IMG/VR virus record: IMGVR_UViG_3300027861_000181
Location: 1 to 25,491 of that record
Strand: one strand, 5' to 3'
Length of the DNA: 25,491 bases
DNA from: a virus
Part shown: positions 1-4,936 of the stretch, piece after piece
Layout of the letters: every line of letters begins with the position of its first letter
Position numbering within the stretch: position 1 is the stretch's first letter
Position numbers and translations under genes: made by a program
The notes under the pieces: generated by a model
The model's database searches: none
Seen by the model: the letters and a program-made list of their open reading frames with translations, nothing else
What the model was told of the DNA's origin: nothing

Positions 1-194
1 CCACACACTACATCTCCCAGGTGGTATACAATGTCGTCGACTTTGACAGTATCGGCCCAGTTGTCCAACATTGCTTCGTTCATCTGCTTTACTGAATCAA
101 AATACCTTATCAACGAACCAGAGGCATCAAAAAATCCTAGAAGAGGTTCGTCGTTAAAATGTGTATCACTGATTACCCAAATATCTCTAGCCAT
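1..194 (-). CDS. Calcineurin-like metallophosphoesterase, N-terminal part (runs off the window)
   Basis: The first 64 residues are visible; the gene continues beyond base 1. The N-terminus reads MARDIWVISDTHFND, with the D-x-H metal-binding motif (D10, H12), and around residue 56 comes YHLGDV, the second metal-binding motif (GD). These are the first two signature blocks of the calcineurin-like phosphoesterase fold, a binuclear metal enzyme that cleaves phosphomono- or diesters. The later GNH(D/E) and GHxH blocks lie outside the window. The start ATG at 194 has an AAAGAGG ribosome site and a good sigma-70-type promoter just upstream. It differs from the plus-strand phosphoesterase at 2374-3168. 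The substrate is unknown; family confidence is high. Confidence 0.8.
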   Translation of the reverse strand, partial: MARDIWVISDTHFNDEPLLGFFDASGSLIRYFDSVKQMNEAMLDNWADTVKVDDIVYHLGDVVC

Positions 195-221
195 TTTGTG
201 CCTCTTTATCCAATTTATATT

Positions 222-249
222 AGTATAGCACCTTTTGTGCTGTTGTCAA
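222..249 (-). promoter_or_regulatory. Sigma-70-like promoter for the 1-194 phosphoesterase
   Basis: On the minus strand there is TTGACA (249-244), a 16-bp spacer and TATACT (227-222), preceded by TGC, an extended -10. The expected start lies about 20 bases before the ATG at 194. The site is just downstream of the tRNA-Gln gene, so the phosphoesterase can be transcribed independently of the tRNAs. It has the same architecture as the sites at 1521-1549 and 8451-8478. Confidence 0.75.
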
Positions 250-271
250 CCATTCCGCCACGCTCACATAT

Positions 272-347
272 TGGCTGGAAAGGCAGGACTCGAACCTGCA
301 ACCACCTGAATCAAAATCAGGGGCTCTACCAATTGAGCTACTTTCCA
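272..347 (-). tRNA. tRNA-Gln (anticodon TTG)
   Basis: A 76-nt cloverleaf with 3' CCA encoded. The acceptor stem is TGGAAAG/CTTTCCA, giving U1-A72 and discriminator G73, as usual for bacterial tRNA-Gln. The anticodon stem CCTGA/TCAGG closes the loop TTTTGAT with anticodon TTG (reads CAA/CAG). The T arm has the normal TTCGAGT loop. It is the last member of a four-tRNA run with 4-5 nt spacers, so it probably matures from a joint transcript. Confidence 0.95.
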
Positions 348-351
348 ATAT

Positions 352-439
352 TGGCGGAAGCGGTGGGATTCGAACCCACGGTACGTTGCCGTACTCTAGT
401 TTTCAAGACTAGCGCCTTAAGCCTCTCGGCCACACTTCT
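352..439 (-). tRNA. tRNA-Ser (anticodon TGA), with a 1:72 mismatch
   Basis: An 88-nt class II tRNA with a long variable arm and encoded CCA. The anticodon stem CTAGT/ACTAG closes the loop CTTGAAA with anticodon TGA (reads UCA). G73 and the GGCCGAG D-arm region fit serine identity. The acceptor stem is AGAAGTG against CGCTTCC: positions 2-7 pair (with one U-G), but A1 faces C72, so the terminal pair is broken. The T arm GTGGG/CCCAC is intact. The gene looks functional otherwise. Confidence 0.93.
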
Positions 440-444
440 TAACT

Positions 445-521
445 TGGTCTCGATGGTAGGATTCGAACCTACGACCTTTCGCTCCCAAAGCGAACGCACT
501 GCCAGACTGTGCTACATCGAG
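445..521 (-). tRNA. tRNA-Pro (anticodon TGG)
   Basis: A 77-nt tRNA with encoded CCA and discriminator A73. The acceptor stem CTCGATG/CATCGAG is perfect and starts with C1-G72, typical of bacterial tRNA-Pro. The anticodon stem TTCGC/GCGAA closes the loop TTTGGGA, giving anticodon TGG (reads CCA). The T arm GTAGG/CCTAC carries the TTCGAAT loop. It lies 5 nt from both neighbours in the cluster. Confidence 0.95.
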
Positions 522-526
522 TTATT

Positions 527-600
527 TGGCATCGGTGCGGGGAGTCGAACCCCGGCTTTCAGTTTTGGAGACTGACGTGCTACCGTAACACTTCACCGAA
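527..600 (-). tRNA. tRNA-Trp (anticodon CCA), with a 1:72 mismatch
   Basis: A 74-nt tRNA with encoded CCA and discriminator G73. The anticodon stem TCAGT/ACTGA closes the loop CTCCAAA, the usual Trp loop. The acceptor stem is TTCGGTG against CACCGAT: positions 2-7 pair, but U1 faces U72. Position 8 is A rather than the usual U8. The T arm CGGGG/CCCCG is strong. Its 5' end coincides with the T-tract of a terminator-like hairpin (599-634), an unusual arrangement. It is the first tRNA of the four-gene run. Confidence 0.9.
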
Positions 601-634
601 AAAAAAGCCCTGTAATATTTCTACTACAGGGCTT
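599..634 (-). terminator. Rho-independent terminator ending the putative small RNA, abutting tRNA-Trp
   Basis: On the minus strand a perfect 10-bp stem (AAGCCCTGTA / TACAGGGCTT, bases 634-625 and 614-605) with a 10-nt loop is followed by a run of eight T (606-599). The last two T belong to the tRNA-Trp acceptor end, so the terminator directly touches the tRNA gene. It would stop transcription coming from the promoter at 754-782 and from the gene at 801-983. tRNA-Trp expression then needs readthrough, or the hairpin works as a processing signal. Confidence 0.85.
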
Positions 635-747
635 ATCTAAATTAACTTTATCAAAAAGTCACATTCAAGACGTACCCCGGTTATTCGGTGGCCAATATAA
701 TATACATATTGATATAGTCTTGAGCATGTTTAATCTTTCTTTGTTAT
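599..747 (-). ncRNA. Putative structured small RNA of about 145 nt
   Basis: There is no convincing reading frame, but a promoter (754-782) and a terminator (599-634) frame a transcript starting near 747. The body can fold into a closing stem: TCAAGAC (724-718) pairs with GTCTTGA (673-667), extended by ACAT/ATGT beyond a 2-nt GC bulge. Inside are a hairpin CAATAT/ATATTG with a 7-nt loop (711-693) and a GC-rich segment with an ACCGGGG core. A further stem GACTTT/AAAGTT (660-644) precedes the terminator. This is a three-way-junction-like design, as in riboswitches, ribozymes or regulatory RNAs. I do not recognise the family; it does not match the glutamine, SAM-II or preQ1 consensus as I know them. 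The fold was drawn by eye. Confidence 0.5.
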
Positions 748-753
748 ATACTT

Positions 754-782
754 AATATACTATATAATTTATAGGATGTCAA
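754..782 (-). promoter_or_regulatory. Sigma-70-like promoter driving the putative small RNA
   Basis: TTGACA (782-777), a 17-bp spacer and TATATT (759-754) on the minus strand; the -35 is consensus and the spacing optimal. It lies between the stop of the 801-983 gene and the structured region. No ribosome site or gene follows before the terminator at 599-634, so the product should be a non-coding RNA. Confidence 0.75.
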
Positions 783-800
783 GTGTTTTCTTCAATTTAT

Positions 801-983
801 TTATGATTCGTTCATATTGATACAAAGAGCTTGCTGTTCAGGATTGAAGTAGCCGCCACCTTTGCCATGAAACTCACTTAGTGCTTCTCTTGATTGGAAA
901 CACTCTACCATACTAGTATGGGTACTTATAAGTTCAACGTAAGGTGTTGTCTCATAAAAATATATAAAAACTAACGTCCACAC
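801..983 (-). CDS. Small conserved-looking phage protein of unknown function (60 aa)
   Basis: I chose the GTG at 983 because a clear ribosome site (AAAGGAAG) lies 5-12 nt upstream, immediately after the CCA end of tRNA-Leu. Starting further upstream would place codons inside the tRNA. The product begins MWTLVFIYFYETTPYVE and has a hydrophobic first 10 residues, two cysteines (about 29 and 53) and a glycine-rich turn (GKGGGYFN) before an ALCINMNES tail. This resembles small secreted or periplasmic phage proteins in outline only. It sits between two tRNA groups and is probably translated from a tRNA-containing transcript. Function unknown. Confidence 0.6.
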   Translation of the reverse strand: MWTLVFIYFYETTPYVELISTHTSMVECFQSREALSEFHGKGGGYFNPEQQALCINMNES

Positions 984-998
984 TTCTTCTTCCTTTAA

Positions 999-1082
999 TG
1001 GTACTCGCACCCGGACTCGAACCGGGACGCCCTACGGCCACAGATTTTAAGTCTGTTATGTCTACCATTCCATCATGCGAGC
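999..1082 (-). tRNA. tRNA-Leu (anticodon TAA)
   Basis: An 84-nt class II tRNA with variable arm and encoded CCA, discriminator A73. The acceptor stem GCTCGCA/TGCGAGT has G1-U72, as E. coli tRNA-Leu(UAA) also has. The anticodon stem ACAGA/TCTGT closes the loop CTTAAAA with anticodon TAA (reads UUA, common in AT-rich phages). The T arm CCCGG/CCGGG is intact. It is 2 nt from the next tRNA, and its 3' end directly precedes the ribosome site of the 801-983 gene. Confidence 0.95.
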
Positions 1083-1084
1083 GT

Positions 1085-1161
1085 TGGTGCTCCCGGTAGG
1101 ACTCGAACCTACGACCGACCCGTTATGAGCGGGGCGCTCTAACCAACTGAGCTACAGGAGC
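1085..1161 (-). tRNA. tRNA with anticodon CAT, probably tRNA-Ile2 (lysidine type)
   Basis: A 77-nt tRNA with encoded CCA and A73. The acceptor stem GCTCCTG/CGGGAGC pairs fully (one U-G). The loop CTCATAA carries anticodon CAT. That could be elongator Met or an Ile tRNA whose C34 is changed to lysidine to read AUA. C4-G69 and C5-G68 are present; these mark E. coli tRNA-Ile2 as a TilS substrate, whereas tRNA-Met has U4-A69 and A5-U68. T4-like AT-rich phages often carry Ile2. It is not an initiator because G1-C72 is paired. Anticodon pair 27-43 is C-U, a weak spot. Confidence 0.85.
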
Positions 1162-1172
1162 GATAATGTTTT

Positions 1173-1307
1173 TTATCGATAATCTTTGATGTTGTAGGCG
1201 TCTTTATATGCACGATCCATATCTTTGCCTCCATGATTATACCCAACAATATAACCGATAATAACACCGCAGATTGCAATGCACAATGAGATCATAATAA
1301 CTTCCAT
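1173..1307 (-). CDS. Small single-pass membrane protein (44 aa), unknown function
   Basis: Starts MEVIMISLCIAICGVIIGY; residues 4-22 form one hydrophobic helix, followed by a polar, charged tail (NHGGKDMDRAYKDAYNIKDY). The ATG at 1307 is only 3 nt after the stop of the 58-aa gene upstream, whose last codons contain the GGAGG ribosome site, so translation is tightly coupled. The glycine-rich helix (GVIIGYIVGY) could promote oligomerisation. It lies in a small-gene operon driven from 1521-1549. Tiny membrane proteins of this kind are common among early phage genes; no function can be assigned. Confidence 0.65.
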   Translation of the reverse strand: MEVIMISLCIAICGVIIGYIVGYNHGGKDMDRAYKDAYNIKDYR

Positions 1308-1310
1308 GGC

Positions 1311-1487
1311 TTAAGCCTCCATTCCGTCAAACATTTCGTATTCACGTTCACTTGCTGCTTCTTCTGCTTCCAGCAAGCGGGCCTTCCACTTGACAATGAC
1401 GTCTTCGACTGTATATAAGGCTGCAGGGTCGCTACCAAATTCAGCGATGTCTTCTAAGTCTTGTACGATTTCAAACAAGTCATTCAT
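1311..1487 (-). CDS. Small acidic protein (58 aa), unknown function
   Basis: Starts MNDLFEIVQDLEDIAEFGS and ends EMFDGMEA. It is strongly acidic and helical (repeated E/D/A/L pattern, with a likely helix at 29-53 of VKWKARLLEAEEAASEREYE type). The ATG at 1487 has a good AGAGGAAA site and is the first gene after the extended -10 promoter at 1521-1549. The end of the gene carries the ribosome site for the downstream membrane peptide. Early expression from a host-type promoter suggests a host-interaction or accessory role, but this is inference. Confidence 0.7.
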   Translation of the reverse strand: MNDLFEIVQDLEDIAEFGSDPAALYTVEDVIVKWKARLLEAEEAASEREYEMFDGMEA

Positions 1488-1520
1488 ATTATCGTTTCCT
1501 CTTAGTGTTAACTTATATAC

Positions 1521-1549
1521 AGTATAGCACAGGGGCTAACACTTGTCAA
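1521..1549 (-). promoter_or_regulatory. Extended -10 sigma-70-like promoter for the 1173-1487 small genes
   Basis: TTGACA (1549-1544), a 17-bp spacer and TGC-TATACT (-10 at 1526-1521) on the minus strand. The start would lie about 30 nt before the ATG at 1487. Together with a consensus -35 this is one of the strongest-looking promoters in the window; tRNA-Ile2 and tRNA-Leu are downstream in the same direction. Confidence 0.8.
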
Positions 1550-1572
1550 CCGAAATATGTGTTTTATTCAAT

Positions 1573-1704
1573 TTATTTTTTTGTAAGTTCTACAAATCTA
1601 TCTGCAATTTCACGCATTTGTTTTGCATTCAAGTTTGCTGTACCCATCGATTCTACAGTACGAGCAATATCGTGTAATTTAATTGCAATTTCGCTGTCCG
1701 TCAT
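1573..1704 (-). CDS. Small protein (43 aa), unknown function
   Basis: Reads MTDSEIAIKLHDIARTVESM at the start and ends RFVELTKK; amphipathic and helical throughout, no cysteines or membrane segment. The ATG at 1704 lies one base after the TAG stop of the preceding gene (1706-1708), so it is probably translated by reinitiation; its own ribosome site is weak. It is the last gene before the promoter at 1521-1549. No homology recognised. Confidence 0.6.
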   Translation of the reverse strand: MTDSEIAIKLHDIARTVESMGTANLNAKQMREIADRFVELTKK

Positions 1705-1705
1705 G

Positions 1706-1987
1706 CTACTTTTTCTTTTCTAATTTTTTAATACGTGTTTCTAGTTCGTCTAACTTTTTAGTTACGTTCGGATACTTTTTGCGCCATGCATCTTCGGGTT
1801 GTTGTAACCAAGTCCATCCCCATTGTTCTACCAAATAATCGAGCATACGATCAAACGCAGCATACACCCATAGTCCTATTCTTGTTGTGCTTAAATATGT
1901 TAAAAATGCAGCTCCGAGTATACTGCCCACTATACTAGTATAAATCCATGTACGGTCTCCCGTCATGTTTTGAATCATTTCCCACAT
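1706..1987 (-). CDS. Membrane-anchored small protein with C-terminal coiled coil (93 aa)
   Basis: The N-terminus MWEMIQNMTGDRTW is followed by a hydrophobic stretch (about residues 15-35, IYTSIVGSILGAAFLTYLS), a Trp-rich middle (residues 56-67) and a charged C-terminal helix (LDELETRIKKLEKKK). The layout suggests a single-pass membrane protein with a cytoplasmic coiled coil. The ATG at 1987 has an AGGAAA site. The stop of the upstream gene is 9 nt away and the next gene starts one base after its stop, so the genes form an operon. A lysis or inner-membrane role is possible but unsupported. Confidence 0.65.
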   Translation of the reverse strand: MWEMIQNMTGDRTWIYTSIVGSILGAAFLTYLSTTRIGLWVYAAFDRMLDYLVEQWGWTWLQQPEDAWRKKYPNVTKKLDELETRIKKLEKKK

Positions 1988-1996
1988 TGTAATTTC

Positions 1997-2344
1997 CTAC
2001 TTGTAAACCACAGGGTCCCAGTCAGATACATCTGTGTCTTTGTATTTAACAATTCTGTCTAACATTACATCATAAAAACTATCCAACTGTTTGCCCCATT
2101 TACCTTTAAGGTGTTCGAGTGCTTGTTCACAAAAATTAAAGTCAGGCTTTTTGTAATTTTCAACTAGTTTGGTGTGTAAATTTGTCACACGTTCTAATTC
2201 TGCAATTTCAGTAACTGGAATGTCTTCTATTACGCAATATGCAGTTACAACTGGTGAATCGCCTATTTTCATATCGTCAAGTGGTAAAATTGTATATTTG
2301 CTTTTCATATTGGTTGCAATTTCGTCGCCGAAAATAATGTGCAT
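1997..2344 (-). CDS. Hypothetical protein (115 aa)
   Basis: I chose the ATG at 2344 (MHIIFGDEIATNMKSKY) because AAGGAGAC lies 5 nt upstream; an earlier in-frame ATG at 2374 lacks this and would overlap the start of the divergent gene. The protein has a beta-rich N-terminal half, including a segment TAYCVIEDIPVTEI, and a helical C-terminal half (residues 46-100) with LERVTNLHTKL and LDSFYDVMLDRIVKY. No membrane segment or known motif is seen. It is the first gene of the operon running down to 1573. I have no functional call. Confidence 0.65.
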   Translation of the reverse strand: MHIIFGDEIATNMKSKYTILPLDDMKIGDSPVVTAYCVIEDIPVTEIAELERVTNLHTKLVENYKKPDFNFCEQALEHLKGKWGKQLDSFYDVMLDRIVKYKDTDVSDWDPVVYK

Positions 2345-2373
2345 TGGTGTCTCCTTGTGTAAGTAATTATGCA

Positions 2374-3168
2374 ATGAAAATACACTTTGATTTAATTTCT
2401 GATCTTCACGTAGATACGTGGGAAGAACCGTTTAGTTGGGAAGGCAAAGCCACTAGCTTGTATGCTGTAGTAGCCGGTGATATTAGTAGAGAGCGCAGTG
2501 ATATTAGACCTGTGCTCAAAGAGCTATCATCTCATTATAAACTTGTCATATTCGTCGACGGCAATGATGAACATAGATGGGAGTTAGAAAACCTAGGACA
2601 AAGTTACGAATCTCTACGCCATGAAGTTGCTGGCATTGGTAATGTTGTTTGGTTGCAAGATAATTCTGTAGTAGTCGATGGTGTTGCATTTGTAGGCGTT
2701 AATGGTTGGACAGGTTTTGATTTTGATTGCGACCTTTCTTATCAAGACAGTAAACGCTGGTTAGAAGAAAGATACGGTGTTAGTATGTATGCTGGGCAAC
2801 AAATCGAAGCACTATCATTAAGTGATGCTGGATTCTTATGCAAAACAGTTAGTAAACTACAGACACACCACGATGTTAGAAAAATAGTATTAATTACACA
2901 TTATGTGCCCAATGTGCGGTTAATCGAACACGATGTTGAGCTAGAAGGTACTCATGCATTAAACTGCACTGGTAATAGCATGTTATCTCGTTGCCTTGAC
3001 GAAGACCATGAAAATAAAGTTCATACATGGTGTTTTGGACATTATCACAGTGATGTTGATACAACCATTGATAACATAAGATATGTAAATAATTGTAGAG
3101 GGCGTGGTGGCACCAATTGGTGCAAAACTGTGTACTATCCTAAACGCATCGAAATTGATATCAGTTAG
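2374..3168 (+). CDS. Calcineurin-like metallophosphoesterase (264 aa), the only plus-strand gene
   Basis: The metal-binding blocks are in order: D10-x-H12 (ISDLHVD), GD at 35-36 (VVAGDIS), a GN block at 63-64 (GNDEH), H176 (LITHYVP) and G222-H-Y-H225. This is a full-length phosphoesterase that would hydrolyse phosphate esters with two metal ions. The third block normally reads GNH(E/D); here D65 follows GN and the histidine comes two residues later. The ATG at 2374 was preferred over an upstream ATG because the family N-terminus MKIHFDLISDLH aligns there; no good ribosome site is seen. It diverges from 1997-2344 with 29 bp between starts and ends one base before the convergent clpS stop. The isolated strand suggests late acquisition. 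Confidence 0.85.
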   Translation: MKIHFDLISDLHVDTWEEPFSWEGKATSLYAVVAGDISRERSDIRPVLKELSSHYKLVIFVDGNDEHRWELENLGQSYESLRHEVAGIGNVVWLQDNSVVVDGVAFVGVNGWTGFDFDCDLSYQDSKRWLEERYGVSMYAGQQIEALSLSDAGFLCKTVSKLQTHHDVRKIVLITHYVPNVRLIEHDVELEGTHALNCTGNSMLSRCLDEDHENKVHTWCFGHYHSDVDTTIDNIRYVNNCRGRGGTNWCKTVYYPKRIEIDIS

Positions 3169-3169
3169 A

Positions 3170-3475
3170 TTAACTTTCGGGCTCGATTTTAACTTGCAAC
3201 GGATATCCATTAGCACGGGCAAGTAGAGTAACTTCAATTCCTTTTTGTTCAGCCATTTCGTACGGCATAACTGCTACCACAGCTGATCCCGTTTCGTGCA
3301 CGTTGAGTGTTAAATTTTCCGCAGTTGCTTCAGTATAATTGAAAATATCAACTAGTGTGTGGATAACAAACTCATGTGAAGTTTGGTTGTCGTTAATGTA
3401 GATCAACTTAAACAACGTTGGTTCTTTAAGAAAAATGTTTGTTTGCACTTTATTTTTTGTTTCGATTTGGCTCAT
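3170..3475 (-). CDS. clpS: ClpS-like N-degron adaptor protein (101 aa)
   Basis: In bacteria ClpS binds N-terminal destabilising residues and delivers substrates to ClpAP. The protein has the ClpS core: FKLIYINDNQTSHEFVI (residues 22-38) aligns with E. coli YKVILVNDDYTPMEFVI, LTLNVHETGSAVVAV matches the second strand, and MAEQKG and YPLQVKIE fit the C-terminal part. Pocket residues N28, D29, T32 and H60 correspond to E. coli N34, D35, T38 and H66. Two differ: E. coli D36 is N30, and gatekeeper M40 is H34. The ATG at 3475 has AAGGA 5 nt upstream; an upstream ATG at 3511 would fall inside the leader hairpin. It follows hsp20 and has its own leader. Fold confidence is high; specificity is inferred. 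Confidence 0.92.
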   Translation of the reverse strand: MSQIETKNKVQTNIFLKEPTLFKLIYINDNQTSHEFVIHTLVDIFNYTEATAENLTLNVHETGSAVVAVMPYEMAEQKGIEVTLLARANGYPLQVKIEPES

Positions 3476-3498
3476 AACAATCCTTATTCTTTTATAGT

Positions 3499-3540
3499 GT
3501 ATGCAGAGCAATAGCTACTCTGCATACTATTTTTATATAC
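3499..3540 (-). promoter_or_regulatory. Leader of clpS: late-like promoter followed by a 10-bp hairpin
   Basis: On the minus strand TATAAAAATA (3537-3528) is followed at once by a perfect 10-bp inverted repeat, GTATGCAGAG / CTCTGCATAC (3527-3499, 9-nt loop), and then AAGGA before the ATG at 3475. A transcript starting here would carry the hairpin at or near its 5' end. A weak alternative -35 (TTGAAA) overlaps the end of hsp20. The hairpin lacks a following T-run, so it is unlikely to be a terminator. Confidence 0.55.
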
Positions 3541-3552
3541 TTATCTTAGGAG

Positions 3553-3996
3553 TTAGGTTTCAACTGTTATGTCGATAACTTTTGGCTTCATTACTTCTGG
3601 AACAAGTCGCTCAAGGTCAATCTTGAGAATTCCATCTTTCAATGTTGCTGCTTTAACTTCTACGTAGTCTGCTAAGTTGAATGTGCGTACAAAAGGTCTA
3701 GTACTAATGCCTTTGTGCAGGAATTCACACTCATCGTCAGAATCTGTTTTTCCTGTAACTGTTAGTACCCCTTCTTTCAGCTCAACATTGATGTCCGCCA
3801 TTTGAAAACCAGCTACTGCCAGTCTGATGCGATAAGTTTCTTCTCCTGTGCGAAGAATATCATATGGGGGATAATTTTGCACAGCACCATTGGCTGTTGC
3901 TCTGTCAATGTTGTTAGTGATACGATCAAAAAGTTGATCAAATCCAACTGCGTTGCGATAAAATGGGGTGAGGTCTAGTGAGGTAAGTCTTGTCAT
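3553..3996 (-). CDS. Small heat-shock protein, IbpA/Hsp20 family (147 aa)
   Basis: An ATP-independent holdase that binds unfolded proteins. The N-terminus LDLTPFYRNAVGFDQLFDR matches the IbpA arm. PPYDILRTGEETYRIRLAVA (residues 43-62) begins the alpha-crystallin domain, and LKDGILKIDLER (about 119-130) holds the conserved G-x-L motif. The C-terminal VPEVMKPKVIDI contains an I-x-I-like anchor (IDI). The length is near E. coli IbpA (137 aa). The ATG at 3996 has a strong AAAGGAG site. A GATAAATA late-type promoter with a hairpin leader lies upstream. Hsp20 genes are common in T4-like marine phages and probably help virion assembly. It is followed by clpS. Confidence 0.95.
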   Translation of the reverse strand: MTRLTSLDLTPFYRNAVGFDQLFDRITNNIDRATANGAVQNYPPYDILRTGEETYRIRLAVAGFQMADINVELKEGVLTVTGKTDSDDECEFLHKGISTRPFVRTFNLADYVEVKAATLKDGILKIDLERLVPEVMKPKVIDITVET

Positions 3997-4026
3997 TTGT
4001 TTTCTCCTTTAAAAAAGCAAGATTAA

Positions 4027-4063
4027 GTTATGTGACCCTTTCGGCATCACATAACTATTTATC
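4027..4063 (-). promoter_or_regulatory. hsp20 leader: late-type promoter plus 9-bp hairpin
   Basis: GATAAATA (4063-4056, 7 of 8 match to the T4 late box) is followed immediately by GTTATGTGA / TCACATAAC (4055-4027), whose loop holds CC-GAAA-GG, a GNRA-type cap. After it come an AATCTTGCTTTT segment and AAAGGAG. The same AATCTTGCTTTT/AAAGGAGAAA arrangement recurs before the chimeric gene at 5932, so the leaders share ancestry. The T-rich segment is 11 nt after the stem, too far for a normal terminator. Confidence 0.55.
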
Positions 4064-4071
4064 TTCAATAT

Positions 4072-4179
4072 TTACATCATTGGCATTTGTGGGGGATTTG
4101 CGCCAACCGTTCTTCTTATCACGCTCTCCTTAAAGTCTTCATGCTCTTTCATAAGTCTCTTCCATTCACTTTTAATCAT
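4072..4179 (-). CDS. Small protein (35 aa), unknown function
   Basis: Starts MIKSEWKRLMKEHEDFKESV and ends ANPPQMPMM, with a basic-acidic helix and a Pro/Met-rich tail. The ATG at 4179 has an AGGAG site 8 nt upstream. It follows the pentapeptide gene by 12 nt and ends next to the hsp20 promoter. The ribosome site and position support a real gene, but the length makes this uncertain. Confidence 0.55.
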   Translation of the reverse strand: MIKSEWKRLMKEHEDFKESVIRRTVGANPPQMPMM

Positions 4180-4191
4180 CTTTATGTTCTC

Positions 4192-4824
4192 CTATTTCGT
4201 AATTTTTATCGTACCACCTACCCCTCCAGTCGTATTCTTCCTCCAAACAGAATCCTGCATTATTGCACCATCAAGTTTAGCTCCAGTAAGATTAGTCCCA
4301 GTAAGATCAGCACCCCTAAGATCGGCACCCTTAAGATTAGCATGCCTCAAGTTAGCACCACTCAAGTTAGCACCCATCAAGTTAACATCCTCTAAGTAAG
4401 CATAAATCAAGCAAGCATCCTCTAAGTTAGTACCCTCTAAGTAAGCATCCTCTAAGTCAGCACCACGCAAGTCAGCACCACGCAAGTCAGCATATCTCAA
4501 GTTAGCACGAAACAAGTTAGCATTCCCCAAGTTGGCAACCATCAAGTAAGCATCCTCTAAGTCGGCACCCTTCAAGTTAGCGCAACTCAAGCAAGCATTC
4601 TCTAAGTAAGCACCACTCAAGTTAGCATTCTCTAAGTTAGCACCCCTCAAGTTAGCACCACTCAAGTCAGCATCCTCTAAGCAAGCACTCTCTAAGTTAG
4701 CATCAAACAAGTCAGCACCCCTCAAGTCAGCACCACTCAAGTTAGCACGAACTCCGCTTTCTTTATTACTCTGGAGCCACAGCTTATGTTTTTCTAGGAT
4801 TACTTTAAGTTCATCTTTAGTCAT
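4192..4824 (-). CDS. Pentapeptide-repeat protein (210 aa)
   Basis: After an N-terminal helix ([19 protein letters not shown]) the protein is about 33 tandem A-(D/N)-L-x-x repeats (residues about 27-190), e.g. [16 protein letters not shown], ending with a short polar tail. Such repeats fold into a right-handed quadrilateral beta-helix of about eight coils. Some family members mimic DNA and inhibit gyrase (Qnr, MfpA); others have no known role. The ATG at 4824 is supported by GAGGAGAAA and overlaps the stop of the 36-aa gene (ATGA). The 15-bp periodicity of the DNA is the coding of these repeats. The 5' end, with its ribosome site, is duplicated at 5906-5944. The target is unknown. Confidence 0.9.
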   Translation of the reverse strand: MTKDELKVILEKHKLWLQSNKESGVRANLSGADLRGADLFDANLESACLEDADLSGANLRGANLENANLSGAYLENACLSCANLKGADLEDAYLMVANLGNANLFRANLRYADLRGADLRGADLEDAYLEGTNLEDACLIYAYLEDVNLMGANLSGANLRHANLKGADLRGADLTGTNLTGAKLDGAIMQDSVWRKNTTGGVGGTIKITK

Positions 4825-4836
4825 TCTGTTTCTCCT
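4798..4836. repeat. Direct repeat copy 1 (39 bp), 5' end of the pentapeptide gene
   Basis: A 39-bp segment covering the ribosome site, start codon and first codons (TKDELKVI) is repeated at 5906-5944 with two differences, both near the start codon. It marks one edge of the inserted/duplicated stretch 4837-5905. Confidence 0.9.
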
Positions 4837-4931
4837 CTTATCCATTGCAGGTCTTTAGTGAGCGCATCTCTTTTATTCATCAGCGTCTCAACAAGTTGTG
4901 TAAGCCGAGCGATCTCGTTGCGTTGTTCCAT
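4821..4931 (-). CDS. Small coiled-coil protein (36 aa)
   Basis: Reads [20 protein letters not shown] at the start and ends LQWIRGETE; a heptad pattern (I, L, L, V, L, M) suggests a short coiled coil. The ATG at 4931 lies 5 nt after the stop of the zinc-binding gene, whose end supplies GGGAG as ribosome site. Its stop overlaps the start of the pentapeptide gene (ATGA), so it is wedged into a fully coupled operon. Function unknown. Confidence 0.6.
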   Translation of the reverse strand: MEQRNEIARLTQLVETLMNKRDALTKDLQWIRGETE

Positions 4932-4936
4932 TTTTA

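Noticed and set aside
159-575. Plus-strand open frame of 138 codons
   Set aside because: It runs antisense through three tRNA genes and most of a fourth, and has no ribosome site; an artefact of tRNA sequence.
599-747. Glutamine, SAM-II or preQ1 riboswitch, or hammerhead ribozyme
   Set aside because: The conserved cores I know for these (for example CUGANGA and GAAA of the hammerhead) are absent.
2344-2376. Upstream ATG at 2344 for the plus-strand phosphoesterase
   Set aside because: It adds ten residues not fitting the family N-terminus and overlaps the divergent gene's start and ribosome site.
4027-4055. Hairpin before hsp20 as a terminator
   Set aside because: The T-rich segment is 11 nt away from the stem, while a late-type box and ribosome site flank it, so a leader role fits better.
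4250-4770. Dense 15-bp direct repeats resembling a CRISPR or tandem array
   Set aside because: The period and drift fit codons for A(D/N)Lxx pentapeptides; there are no constant repeats or unique spacers.
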